From DASVAL01 sp035649575 (lineage in GTDB: Bacteria; Planctomycetota; UBA1135; UBA2386): a stretch of DNA of 18,949 nt. Below are positions 1 through 8,414 of the stretch, one piece after another. Position 1 is the stretch's first letter, and every line of letters starts with the position of its first letter. Location of the stretch: contig DASRJH010000202.1 of the NCBI GenBank assembly GCA_035649575.1, forward strand, positions 1 through 18,949. Reading direction: 5' to 3'. The notes beneath the pieces were generated by a model. That model ran no database searches. It saw only the letters and a program-made list of their open reading frames with translations, and was not told the origin of the DNA. The position numbers were made by a program, and so were the translations under genes.

Positions 1-835
1 ACACGGCGAGCACCGCGGGGTCGACCATCGAGACCTCGTCGACGATGACGGCGTCGTAGGGCAGTGGATGATCGGGGCCCGAGCGGAAGCTGTCCTCGAG
101 CGGCAGGTAGCCGAGCAGGCGATGCAGCGTGCGCGGCTGGATCGCGGCGATCGCCGCCGTGAGACCGGGATGCGGCGAAACGTTCGCACGCAGGGCTTCA
201 CCGAGGCGGGCAGCGGCCCGGCCGGTCGGGGCGCACACCGCGATGCGCAGCCCAGGCTCCTGGTGCAGCAGCACGGCGAGCAGGCGCACGACGGTCGAGG
301 TCTTGCCGGTGCCCGGGCCGCCACACCACACCGCGCACGAACGGTGCACGGCCGCGGTGATCGCGACGAGCTGCCAGTCGGGCTCGCCGCGGGGCGACGC
401 CGGGCGCATGCCGAGGCTCTCGAACGTGCGCGCAAGCGTGTCGGCGCTCGTCGCGGTCGGCGTCGCGAGGCGCTGCTGCAGGAAGGCGAGCAGCTGCCGC
501 TCGGTCCGCCAGTGGCGCAGCAGATACAGACGGTTCTTGCCGTCGAGCACGAGGGGCTTGTCGCCGGCTCCGGCTGGCGTGCAGAGACCCGTGGCCTCGA
601 GCTCCTCGCGCCATCTCGCGACGGCGGGGAACGGAGCTGCAGGTCCGCCGGTGTCGATGGACTGTCCGGACCAGTCGGCCAGCGCCACGCAGACGTGGCC
701 TTGTTCGCGTTCCTGGCACAAGAGCGCCACGGTGGCCCGCAGCAGGTCGCCGTCGCCGCCTGTGGCGAGTGCCTCGAGCGTGTCGCCGAGCAGGCGCGCG
801 AGCGCATGGCCGTCTTGCATCGCGGGCTGGTTCAA
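1..835 (-). CDS. recD: RecD, exonuclease V alpha subunit (3' part beyond window)
   Basis: This is the N-terminal ~278 residues of RecD, the fast 5'-3' SF1B helicase of RecBCD; the gene continues past the left edge. Counting from the ATG at 820, the N-terminal RecB-contact region includes GHVCVAL at 41-47. It is followed by Walker A GGPGTGKTS (167-175, Lys173), motif Ia APTGRAAARL (197-206), TLHRLLG (231-237) and motif II VDEVSMVD (260-267). These match E. coli RecD in order and spacing. I chose the TTG at 835-833 as start: it overlaps the recB stop (TTGA) and has GGGAG six bases upstream. The ATG at 820-818, five codons later, has no visible ribosome binding site but remains possible. It is the last seen gene of the recC-recB-recD operon, probably translationally coupled to recB. 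The identity is very secure; only the start is uncertain. Confidence 0.95.
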   Translation of the reverse strand, partial: MNQPAMQDGHALARLLGDTLEALATGGDGDLLRATVALLCQEREQGHVCVALADWSGQSIDTGGPAAPFPAVARWREELEATGLCTPAGAGDKPLVLDGKNRLYLLRHWRTERQLLAFLQQRLATPTATSADTLARTFESLGMRPASPRGEPDWQLVAITAAVHRSCAVWCGGPGTGKTSTVVRLLAVLLHQEPGLRIAVCAPTGRAAARLGEALRANVSPHPGLTAAIAAIQPRTLHRLLGYLPLEDSFRSGPDHPLPYDAVIVDEVSMVDPAVLAV

Positions 836-3800
836 GCGCTGCTCCCGCCCGCGGGCTCGGACACCCAGCGGTCCATCGCGTTGACGAGGTCCGGCGCCGG
901 CCGGTCGAAGAACATGCCCGTCGTCGCGCCGGCCGAAGCACCGCGCAGGAACGCGTAACACACGCCGCCGAGGTGGCGTGCCGCGTCGTAGTCGGGCAGG
1001 CGTGCGCGCAGCTGCCGGTGCAGCGCCAACACGTAGAGGTGGTATTGCAGCACGTAGTCGTGCTCGATCATGGCCTGCAGGACCGCATCGGGCCCGTAGT
1101 CGGAGGCCTGATGGCCCAGGTGGTTCGACTTCCAGTCGATCACCCAGTAGCGGCCGTCGTGTTCGGCGACGAGGTCGACGAAGCCCACGAGGAAACCGTC
1201 GAGCGTGCGCTCCGACAGCGTCTCGAGCCGCGCCGCGTAGGTGCGCGCGATGTCGCCGCCGTGTCGAGCAAAGAGCTCGGCGAGCCCGCGCAGCTCGGCC
1301 CGGGTTGGCAGCATGAACTGCCACTCGGCTTGCCTCTGCCCGCTGCAGAGCGCGCCGATCGTCGGCCCACCCTCGTGCACGCGGGCAGCGCGCAGGTGAC
1401 GCAGGTTGTCGAGCACGTCGGCGATGGGGTCGACCGTGCCCGGGTGAGCCGAGGCATCGGCGAGGCCGCATTGGCGCAGCTTCGTGCGCACGAGCTCTTC
1501 GGCCGCGGGTGCGCCGAGCGCCTGCAGATCGATGTGTTCGATGATCTCGTGCAGGCACTGGCCCGCGGCGGTCCCGCGCCGGAAACCGAAGATGCCGCGC
1601 GACTCGGGTGCCGGCGACGCAGGCACGGCGGGGTCCGCCACGTCGCGCGGAACCTGCGCGACGGTCGCGCCGGCCGTCAGCGACGTGAAGCTGTGCACGG
1701 CCATCGCGCGATGCGTGCGCGTCGCGACCCGGACCGCGCGCAATGGGGGCGCGGTCGTGGCCGGCACCGGCACCACGACCGGAGCCTCGGGCACGTCCTC
1801 GACGCTCATCGTGCCGTTGCTGCGGTCGGCGAAGCCGCGCAGCTGCGCGCCGAAGCTCGGCGCGTCGGTCTTGCATGCGTCCGACCACTTGATCGGCCAG
1901 TTCGGAACGGAGGTGTCGGGCGCATTCGGCCGCAACAGCCAGCCGAGCGAGCTGAGCCAGGCGCCGCTCGTGTGGCTGCCGAGACAGCCCCAGTGCACGT
2001 AGCAGCGGCGCCTGCTGCGGGTCAATGCGACGTAGCAGAGCCGCACGTCCTCGGCGAGGCGCTCGCCTTCGTTCCGCAACCAGCCCGGGTCGTCTTTCGC
2101 GAGGTCGAACCCGAGCCGGCGGCCGCCCTCGCGCTCCACGATCGCGGACTTCGCCGGTGCCCTGCGTCCATCCCAGAGAAACGGACAGAACACGATCTCG
2201 TATTGCAGGCCCTTGCTGCCGTGCACGGTGAGGATCTGCACCGCGTCGTCGTCGCTCTCGAGCCGCAACTCGCGTCTCTGGTAGTCGATCTCGTCCTGGT
2301 GGCGGCGTTCGTGCTGCAGCCACTGGAACAGGCCTTCGGGCGAGAGCCGGTGCTCGTGTTCGGCCTGGTGCAGCATCTCGAACAGCTGCTGGTAGTTCGT
2401 GAGCCGCCGTTCGCCGCCCGGCATGGCCAGCAGGCGGGTCTGCGTCTGCAGCCCGACCAGCATGTGCTCCTTCATGACCACGAACCCGAGACCGAGCCAC
2501 AACTGGCGCCAGTACTCGAGGCGTTGCATCTCCCGTTCCAGTGCCGAGTCGTCGGCCTCGAGCGCGTGGAGCGCGGCTGCGTCGAGGCCCCACAGACGCG
2601 TCGCCATCGCGGCACGCGCGCGCTGCACGTCGTTCGGACGCAGCAGGGCCAGCATGATGCGTTCGACCTCGACGAGCTCTTCGGTGTCGAACACGTCGCC
2701 GGCCTTGCCGATCGCGGACACGATGCCCGCGCGGCGCAGGGTGTCCTGGACGACGGTTGCCTGCCGGTTCGTGCGCGTCAGCACGGCGACGTGGCGCGGC
2801 TGCAGCACCTCGCCATCGAGCGTGAGCCCCGAGCGCAGCAGGCGCGAGATCTCGGCCGCGACGTCGGCGGCGATGAGCGGCTCGGAGACGTCGCCGGGCC
2901 AGAAACCGGTCTTGTGCAGGTCCTCGGGCGGCGGCGGCACGAAGCGCCAGCGCAGCACGGCACCCGGGTCTCCCTCGACCTGCAGCGACGCAGGCCCGGG
3001 CTTGACCGGATGCAGGCGGATGTCTTCGGTGACGAATGCGTTCCTGCGCGCGAACAGCTGATTCACTGCTGCGACGACGTCCGGTGAGCTGCGGAAGTTC
3101 ACGTCGAGCGTGCGCTCCAGCACCGCGTCGTCACGCGCCGCGAGGTAGGTGCGAAGGTCGGCGCCGCGGAAACCGTAGATCGACTGCTTGGGGTCGCCGA
3201 CGAGGAAGAGCGGCCGGTTGTGGAAGCAGGTCGCGAAGATCCCGTATTGCAGCGAATCGGTGTCCTGGAACTCGTCGATGAGCCCCACCCGGTGGCGCTG
3301 CCGGACGACCTGCAGCAGACCCCTCGATCGCGCGGGGTCGTGCAGCGCCGCGTGCGTGCGCGACAGCAGGTCCTGGAACACGAGCACGCGGTCCTGCCTC
3401 TTCTGCTGCTGCAGCCGGCTGTGCATGGCCAGCAGCAGCTCGCTGCGAAGGTGTTTCGCCGCCGTCTGCAGCGCGGAGAGAACCTGGTCACAGTGCGTGA
3501 AGAAGGCGTGATCGAGGCGCTGCGATTTCTTGTACAGGGCATCGGCGAGGTTGCTGCGCGCGAAGTCGCAGAGCTGGGGCAGGGCCAGCTCCGGCTTGTC
3601 TGCGAGCAACTGCCCGAGGTGCTGCAACGCGAAGGTCGGGTCTTCCGGCAGGGCGCGCTGGCCGGCCTTCCACTGGAAGTTCCGGATCTGCTCCACGGCG
3701 GCTTCGTCGAAGTGCCGCGCAGCGGTGTGCACGGCCGAACACAGCACGGCGACGTGCACCTTGGTCAGTGGCTCGGCGGGATCGAGCTGCACATCCGAGT

Positions 3801-4374
3801 GGCGTTGCCAGAGCCGGTAGAGCTGCACGAGCGCGTCCGGATCGAAACCGGCCTTGTGCTGCAGCGCGCCGAGCATGAGGCTGTCGTTCGCGCGCAGGAG
3901 CCGTAGCGCATCCTCGGCGGCGAGCTGCCACAACGGCGACTCGTCGACGGCGAGCTCGAGCACGAACGGCTCCTGGCTCTCGAACGCCGCTTCGTCGAGC
4001 AGCCGTTTGCAGAAGCCGTGGATCGTCGCGACCGCGACGTCGTCGAAGGTCTCGAGCGCCGCGCGCAGGATGCGCGCGCCTTTCTCTGCGTGCCGGGCGA
4101 GTCCGGCGAAGAACGGATCCCGGTCGGGGTTGCCTTCGCAGACGGACAGCGCTCGCAGCAGGCCCGCCCGCAACCGGTTCTTCAGCTCGTCGGTCGCGGC
4201 TACCGTGAACGTGACGACGAGCACCTGGTCGAGTCGTTCGACGACGCCTTCGAGCAAGAGCCGCAGCAGGATCCCGGTGAGCGTGTAGGTCTTGCCGGTT
4301 CCGGCGCTGGCTTCGAGCAGCACCGTGCCTTCGTCGAGCGGAGCTCTCTCGAGGTCGAAGCGCGTCGGCGTCAT
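832..4374 (-). CDS. recB: RecB, exonuclease V beta subunit (helicase-nuclease)
   Basis: RecB supplies the 3'-5' SF1A helicase and the only nuclease of RecBCD, and loads RecA after Chi. The protein is 1180 residues, the same length as E. coli RecB. Helicase motifs are Walker A ASAGTGKT (22-29), Ia VTFTVAATDEL (54-64), IHGFCKRLL (118-126), II LIDEFQDTD (365-373), III VGDPKQSIYGFRGAD (392-406), IV VNFRSS (425-430), V TVHGSKGLQY (716-725) and VI YVALTRSRRR (781-790). The C-terminal nuclease domain has His942, Asp1067 (GFVDLV), Asp1080 and Lys1082 (WVIDWKSNHLG) and a YHLY motif (1111-1114). The last three catalytic residues fall at the same numbers as in E. coli, so the nuclease should be active. 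The ATG overlaps the recC stop (ATGA) and has GGAG five bases upstream. An upstream extension to 4539 would lie inside recC and is rejected. Confidence 0.98.
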   Translation of the reverse strand: MTPTRFDLERAPLDEGTVLLEASAGTGKTYTLTGILLRLLLEGVVERLDQVLVVTFTVAATDELKNRLRAGLLRALSVCEGNPDRDPFFAGLARHAEKGARILRAALETFDDVAVATIHGFCKRLLDEAAFESQEPFVLELAVDESPLWQLAAEDALRLLRANDSLMLGALQHKAGFDPDALVQLYRLWQRHSDVQLDPAEPLTKVHVAVLCSAVHTAARHFDEAAVEQIRNFQWKAGQRALPEDPTFALQHLGQLLADKPELALPQLCDFARSNLADALYKKSQRLDHAFFTHCDQVLSALQTAAKHLRSELLLAMHSRLQQQKRQDRVLVFQDLLSRTHAALHDPARSRGLLQVVRQRHRVGLIDEFQDTDSLQYGIFATCFHNRPLFLVGDPKQSIYGFRGADLRTYLAARDDAVLERTLDVNFRSSPDVVAAVNQLFARRNAFVTEDIRLHPVKPGPASLQVEGDPGAVLRWRFVPPPPEDLHKTGFWPGDVSEPLIAADVAAEISRLLRSGLTLDGEVLQPRHVAVLTRTNRQATVVQDTLRRAGIVSAIGKAGDVFDTEELVEVERIMLALLRPNDVQRARAAMATRLWGLDAAALHALEADDSALEREMQRLEYWRQLWLGLGFVVMKEHMLVGLQTQTRLLAMPGGERRLTNYQQLFEMLHQAEHEHRLSPEGLFQWLQHERRHQDEIDYQRRELRLESDDDAVQILTVHGSKGLQYEIVFCPFLWDGRRAPAKSAIVEREGGRRLGFDLAKDDPGWLRNEGERLAEDVRLCYVALTRSRRRCYVHWGCLGSHTSGAWLSSLGWLLRPNAPDTSVPNWPIKWSDACKTDAPSFGAQLRGFADRSNGTMSVEDVPEAPVVVPVPATTAPPLRAVRVATRTHRAMAVHSFTSLTAGATVAQVPRDVADPAVPASPAPESRGIFGFRRGTAAGQCLHEIIEHIDLQALGAPAAEELVRTKLRQCGLADASAHPGTVDPIADVLDNLRHLRAARVHEGGPTIGALCSGQRQAEWQFMLPTRAELRGLAELFARHGGDIARTYAARLETLSERTLDGFLVGFVDLVAEHDGRYWVIDWKSNHLGHQASDYGPDAVLQAMIEHDYVLQYHLYVLALHRQLRARLPDYDAARHLGGVCYAFLRGASAGATTGMFFDRPAPDLVNAMDRWVSEPAGGSSA

Positions 4375-7300
4375 TCGTTCTCCGCGGTCATGTAGCTGCA
4401 GGCCGTCTCCCAGAGCTCGGCGGCGAGCTCGGCGAATTCCGGCTCGGCGAGCGGGTCGCGGCTCCGCATGCACAGCTCGATGTTCGGGTCTTCGGAGTCG
4501 CTCGGCAAACGGCTCTCGGGGTTCGTGTCGGGTGACCACATGCGACGCGCCGCGCGCAGAGCCTCGAGATGTTCCTTGCCCCTCTTCAGCGCCTCGCCGT
4601 ACGCGTACGAGCTCTTCTCGAAGAACGGCAGCGGTGCCTGCTGGCCGGCCCGATATTGCTCGACGAGCCAGGCGAGTTGCGTCTCGACGAGGTCTCGAGG
4701 CAGCTCGGGGATCAGCACGGTCCTGTCCTTCGCCATGAGGCGCGTGTGCGGCGGCAGCCCTGGCTCACCCTGCATGCGCGCCATGGCGCAGACGAGGTGC
4801 AGGATCCAGCCGCGCAGCCTGTCCTTCGGCTTCATCCTCGTGAAGCGGATCGCGACGCGCTCGGTACTGGCCAGCCCATCGACTTCGCCGACGATCGTGA
4901 AGGCAGCACCGCGCGCGCGCAGCAGCCGGTGCGACAAAGCACTGTGCTCCGCCGCCTCGTGCAGGAACTGCTGCGTCTCGGTGTCGATGGCCGTGAAAGA
5001 GGCAATGCCATGTGCGCCCACGGGCAGCATGCCGCTCTGACGGGCCAGCGCTTCGGGATCGCGCGGCGGCGGCTCGCCACGCAGCGCGCGCCGCACCGCG
5101 CCGTCCTGCAGCAGATACTTGTCGAGATTGTGCACGACGAACGGCTCGGTTTCGTCCTCGCGATCGTCGTCGCGGTTCAGGCGCACGTGCAGCGAGTGCC
5201 GCAGGAAGAACCGGCACGGGTGCGACCAGAACTCGAGCAGGCGGTCGAGCGGGATCTCGGCGCCCTCGAGATCGATCGGCAGCGCCGTGCCCGGAGCGAG
5301 CCACGCCCGTTCGACAGCAGATGGCGCGCTGGCCGCGGCATGGCGCCCGAACGTGAACAGCCGGGGATCCGCGCCGCTGCGGTAGCGGCGGCTCCACGGT
5401 TGCAGCGGGTGGCGCACGCACACGAACTCGCTCGCCCTCTGGCTCGCGGGCGCCGTCCGCGGCGCGGGCGGCGCCTCGCACGTGCGATCGATGTGGTCGA
5501 GCAGCTCGGTCAGTACGGCTGACGGCGTGCACGCCGCATCGTCCTTCGCCGAATGGCCGATGAACGTGAAGTGCAGCTTCTGCCGCGCCGCGAGCAACAG
5601 GTCGAGGAACATCTGGCGGTCGTCGAGGCGACGGGAGCGATCGCCGGCGCGTCGCTGCACCGCGATCAGGTCGAAAGAGGCCGGTTGGTCGCGGCGCGGG
5701 AACGACGCGTCGTCGAGACCGCAGACGAACAGACAGCGTTTCGGCACGGCGCGCATCGGCAGCATGGCCGCCACAGTGACCGCGCCGCCGAGGAAGCCGT
5801 GTGAACCGCTGCTCGGTTGCAGCGCGCCGACGAGCCAGTCCCGCAACACGGTCGGAGCCACGGGTTCGGCGTGGCGCGCGTGCATCGCCTCGGCCCGCAA
5901 CCTGGCCGTGGTCTGCAGCAGTTGCGTCACGGCGCCCTCGTCGTCGCCTCCCGCGGGCGCGAACAGGTCGGCCACGAGTCCGTCGAGCAGCGTGGCCCAC
6001 GTTTGCAGCGGATGCGCCCGGTGCAGCGGCTCGAGACAGCGGAACAGCGTGCGCACGAAGACGCAGAAGCGCGCGATCAGCTCGCTGCGGCCGTCCGTGA
6101 CGTCGCCGACCGGCAGACGGCCCGCGACGAGCTCCTCGCACGGGCCCGTTGCGACTCCGAGCAGCAGGCGCTGCAGGCCGGGCAGCCACGCGTTCTCGTC
6201 GAACGCGGGCAGGTCGAAACGCGTCTTGCGCGACTCGCCGTCCTGGCCCCAGCGGATGCCCGCGCGCTGGCACAGATCGCGCAGCACGGGCAGGTCGGAC
6301 GCCGCGAGCTCGAAGCGGCGCTGCACGGCAGGCTCTTCGAGCAGGTGCAACACGTCGAACGTGCGCAGGCGGTCGCGACCGAGTTGCAGCACCTCGAGCA
6401 GCGCCGAGCAGATCGGCAGCTCGCTCTTCGGGTTGCGGTCCGCGACGTGGAACGGCAGGTGGTTGCGGACCGGACCGAACACGGCGTGCGCATAGGGCGC
6501 GTAGCGATCGATGTCGGGCACGAGCACGAGCACGTCGTGCGGCTTGAGGTCCGCGTCGGCCGCGAACGCCGCGAGGATCTGGTCGCGCACGACTTCGAGC
6601 TCACGCTGCTCCGAGTGGCAGTCGTGCACGCGCACGGAATCGTCGGCCGCGTCGATGTGGAAGCGCTCGCCCGCGGGCGCGCTGGCGCGGTCGAACGCGT
6701 TCACGACGTCGAGCTGCAGGCACTCGAGCAACGAACGCGGCAACGATGGCGGCGCGACTCCGACCTCGATGCGCTCCACATCGAGATCGAGCAGCAGGTC
6801 CGCGAACTCACGCGCCTCGGCACCGAGCCGAGCGAGCAGCGCATTCTCGCCGGCCGCGAGTCGGCGCGTGTCGCCGACGTAGTGGGGGGTCGGCTGCGGC
6901 ACGTAGAGATGCACGGGCACGAACGCGGCCGCTTGCTGCAGCAGTCGCACGAAGGCGGGTGGCAGCGTACCGGCGCCGAACACCGACAGGCGGCGTGGCA
7001 GCATGGCCTTCGCGTGCGCGGGATCGGTCCACAGCTGCCGCAGCTGCTCGATGCGGTGTGCCGGTGTTGCCACGGCGCGATCGTCGGAAGTGCGATCCGT
7101 CGCGGCCATCTCGGGAAAGAGCCAGCCGGTCCCCGTCTCCCTGGTCCGTTCCTGCTGCTTGCGCGGCGGCGGCTTGGGCAGCTGGTAGTCGGCGTCATGC
7201 AGCAGCGCGCGCCACAGATGCGCCTGCCAGGTCGCGTGCGGGCCCAGGTTCTTGCCGTCGTCGCCGCGCGCGAAGCCGAGCAGAACGTCGTCGCGGTAGA

Positions 7301-7757
7301 GCTGGTAGTCGTCGAAGCACGCCGCAAGACGCGTGCAGAGCTGGAACCGCTTCTGGCCGTCGGGGTCGTCGCGACAATAGCCCGCGGCGGGGCCGAGCTC
7401 CTCGCGCAGCGTGGCCTGGCCGAGCAACCGCCACAGCCGCCAGACGAGCACGTCGCGCGCGAACAGGTCGACACCGTCGCCTCGAGCTGGGTCGCCTCGA
7501 GCCGGGTCGCCTCGAGCCGGGCTGCGGGTGTTCGCGCTGCACAGTTCCTGCAGGAACGCGCCGAAGAAGGGCAGACGCAGACCCGCCGCGATGCCCAGCT
7601 GCGAGGCCAGGTTCAGCTGCAGCCAGCGAGCGAGGCCCTGTCCCGGCACGAGGATCGTTTCGCTCTCGAGCGGCGGCAGCGGCGCCGCGGTCAGGTTCTG
7701 CACCAACGCACGGAACAGGTCCTCGAGGCGATGGCTGGCATAGACGAGGAGCGCCAC
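4371..7757 (-). CDS. recC: RecC, exonuclease V gamma subunit
   Basis: RecC holds the RecBCD heterotrimer together, splits the duplex and reads Chi in the 3' strand. The product is 1128 residues (E. coli RecC is 1122) and aligns along its length: N-terminal YASHRLEDLF, WLQLNLASQLGIAAG (45-59), FDDYQLYRDD (148-157), TLPPAFV (264-270), LVPDID (412-417), GIRWGQDGESR (500-510), MLPMRAVP (665-672) and GDRSRRLDDR (705-714). The inactive nuclease-like C-terminal domain has a FWSHPCRFFLRH stretch. At five N-terminal Chi-contact positions known from E. coli this protein has Pro38, Gln40, Arg44, Phe64 and Gln70, so Chi specificity is probably altered. A PARGD triplet repeat lies at 80-94. The start is GTG (7757-7755); an in-frame stop at 7772-7770 excludes longer forms. 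It is first in the operon, transcribed away from tsaE. Confidence 0.97.
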   Translation of the reverse strand: MALLVYASHRLEDLFRALVQNLTAAPLPPLESETILVPGQGLARWLQLNLASQLGIAAGLRLPFFGAFLQELCSANTRSPARGDPARGDPARGDGVDLFARDVLVWRLWRLLGQATLREELGPAAGYCRDDPDGQKRFQLCTRLAACFDDYQLYRDDVLLGFARGDDGKNLGPHATWQAHLWRALLHDADYQLPKPPPRKQQERTRETGTGWLFPEMAATDRTSDDRAVATPAHRIEQLRQLWTDPAHAKAMLPRRLSVFGAGTLPPAFVRLLQQAAAFVPVHLYVPQPTPHYVGDTRRLAAGENALLARLGAEAREFADLLLDLDVERIEVGVAPPSLPRSLLECLQLDVVNAFDRASAPAGERFHIDAADDSVRVHDCHSEQRELEVVRDQILAAFAADADLKPHDVLVLVPDIDRYAPYAHAVFGPVRNHLPFHVADRNPKSELPICSALLEVLQLGRDRLRTFDVLHLLEEPAVQRRFELAASDLPVLRDLCQRAGIRWGQDGESRKTRFDLPAFDENAWLPGLQRLLLGVATGPCEELVAGRLPVGDVTDGRSELIARFCVFVRTLFRCLEPLHRAHPLQTWATLLDGLVADLFAPAGGDDEGAVTQLLQTTARLRAEAMHARHAEPVAPTVLRDWLVGALQPSSGSHGFLGGAVTVAAMLPMRAVPKRCLFVCGLDDASFPRRDQPASFDLIAVQRRAGDRSRRLDDRQMFLDLLLAARQKLHFTFIGHSAKDDAACTPSAVLTELLDHIDRTCEAPPAPRTAPASQRASEFVCVRHPLQPWSRRYRSGADPRLFTFGRHAAASAPSAVERAWLAPGTALPIDLEGAEIPLDRLLEFWSHPCRFFLRHSLHVRLNRDDDREDETEPFVVHNLDKYLLQDGAVRRALRGEPPPRDPEALARQSGMLPVGAHGIASFTAIDTETQQFLHEAAEHSALSHRLLRARGAAFTIVGEVDGLASTERVAIRFTRMKPKDRLRGWILHLVCAMARMQGEPGLPPHTRLMAKDRTVLIPELPRDLVETQLAWLVEQYRAGQQAPLPFFEKSSYAYGEALKRGKEHLEALRAARRMWSPDTNPESRLPSDSEDPNIELCMRSRDPLAEPEFAELAAELWETACSYMTAENE
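7476..7520. repeat. 15-bp tandem repeat, three copies, in frame within recC
   Basis: The unit GTCGCCTCGAGCCGG occurs three times head to tail (7476-7490, 7491-7505, 7506-7520), with one base difference in the first copy (GAGCTGG). It encodes three copies of Pro-Ala-Arg-Gly-Asp in RecC at about residues 80-94. Because 15 is a multiple of three, copy-number change would keep the reading frame. It sits where the E. coli protein appears to have a shorter loop, before the RDVLVWRLWR helix. Confidence 0.9.
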
Positions 7758-7758
7758 G

Positions 7759-7808
7759 CGTGCATCACCCTAGCGCGCCGTTCGTCCCGATGCACGGTCG
7801 ATGCGCGG
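7759..7808. promoter_or_regulatory. Candidate operator: inverted and direct repeats upstream of recC
   Basis: A perfect 8-bp inverted repeat, CGTGCATC (7759-7766) and GATGCACG (7789-7796), flanks the candidate recC -10. A near-identical third copy, GATGCGCGG (7800-7808), repeats GATGCACGG (7789-7797) with an 11-bp period, about one helical turn. The arrangement would suit a DNA-binding dimer or tandem dimers controlling recCBD. The binding protein is unknown, and chance repeats in GC-rich DNA cannot be excluded. Confidence 0.3.
7767..7772 (-). promoter_or_regulatory. Candidate -10 element of recCBD (TAGGGT)
   Basis: TAGGGT on the minus strand ends nine bases before the recC GTG. A start site 6-8 bases downstream would leave a leader of only one to three bases. 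The TAG of this hexamer is also the in-frame stop that fixes the recC start. No convincing -35 hexamer is visible 16-18 bases upstream (GTGCAT at spacing 17). The call rests on its similarity to hexamers before tsaE, the repeat-protein gene and the 16342 gene. Confidence 0.35.
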
Positions 7809-7875
7809 CTCGAGCACGGGTCACCTGCGCGAGGCCGAGGCCACCCGGAGGGGAGACCCCGCGGTTGTTTCCGAG

Positions 7876-7881
7876 TAGGTT
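7876..7881 (+). promoter_or_regulatory. Candidate -10 element of tsaE (TAGGTT)
   Basis: TAGGTT ends six bases before the tsaE ATG, which would place transcription initiation at the A of the start codon and give a leaderless mRNA. The interval has no Shine-Dalgarno sequence, which agrees with this. No clear -35 hexamer is visible. Confidence 0.4.
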
Positions 7882-7887
7882 TCCGGC

Positions 7888-8370
7888 ATGACCGCGGTGC
7901 GCGTTGCGATCATGCTGCAGGACCCACTGGCGACCGAGCGATTCGGCGTGTGGCTCGGCCAGCATCTGGTTCCCGGCGACGTGGTCGGGCTCATCGGCGA
8001 GCTCGGAGCAGGCAAGACCACGCTCGTGCGCGGCATCGCCGTGGGGCTCGGCAGCACCGATCCCGACGCCGTCAGCAGTCCGACCTACCTGCTGGTCGTC
8101 GAACACCCCGGCCGCACCCCGCTGCTGCATGCCGACGCCTACCTGCCGAAGAAGCTCGAAGGCTTCATCGAAGACGGCGGTCTCGACTACCTGCTCGACC
8201 CCCGCGCCGTGCTGGTCGTCGAGTGGGGGCAGCGTATTGCCAAGCACCTTCCAGCAAGGACGTTGTGGATCGAGTTCACGATGCCGCCGGGCGGCGGGCG
8301 GCGGCTCGAACTGCGGCTCGCCTGCCCGAGCCACTTCCCTTGGCTCCTCGAGCTGCCCAAGATGGCCTGA
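7888..8370 (+). CDS. tsaE: TsaE, tRNA threonylcarbamoyladenosine biosynthesis ATPase
   Basis: TsaE is the P-loop ATPase that works with TsaB-TsaD in forming t6A at position 37 of ANN-decoding tRNAs in the cytoplasm. The product is 160 residues, usual for the family. Walker A is GELGAGKTT (37-45), the family motif SSPTY lies at 63-67, HADAY (the LxHxDxY motif) at 81-85 and VVEW with Glu112 at 110-113. The ATG at 7888 is preceded by a -10-like TAGGTT and no ribosome binding site, so the message may be leaderless. It is divergent from recC and lies 44 bases before the sigma-factor gene, so the two may be cotranscribed. Partner genes tsaB and tsaD are not in the window, which is common. Confidence 0.95.
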   Translation: MTAVRVAIMLQDPLATERFGVWLGQHLVPGDVVGLIGELGAGKTTLVRGIAVGLGSTDPDAVSSPTYLLVVEHPGRTPLLHADAYLPKKLEGFIEDGGLDYLLDPRAVLVVEWGQRIAKHLPARTLWIEFTMPPGGGRRLELRLACPSHFPWLLELPKMA

Positions 8371-8414
8371 ACCCTGGCGCGCGCCGTTCGTTGTGGCGTC
8401 GTCGCCCGTGCCCT

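Noticed and set aside
198..941. 247-codon minus-strand open frame at the left end
   Set aside because: It is a wrong-frame shadow of recD. The true recD frame is open to the window edge and contains all expected helicase motifs.
769..3087. 772-codon plus-strand open frame
   Set aside because: It is antisense to recB, which has complete family motifs. The translation is Arg/Gly/Val-rich without any recognisable domain.
4375..4539. N-terminal extension of RecB by 55 residues
   Set aside because: It lies inside recC, is Arg-rich and resembles nothing in RecB. The internal ATG gives exactly the E. coli length, an ATGA overlap and a GGAG ribosome binding site.
5817..8414. Long open frame upstream of and in frame with the sigma factor (up to 1081 codons)
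   Set aside because: It runs antisense to recC and overlaps tsaE in another frame. Its translation is low-complexity and Arg/Gln/Val-rich, typical of a GC-rich shadow frame. Only the part from 8415 shows a protein family.
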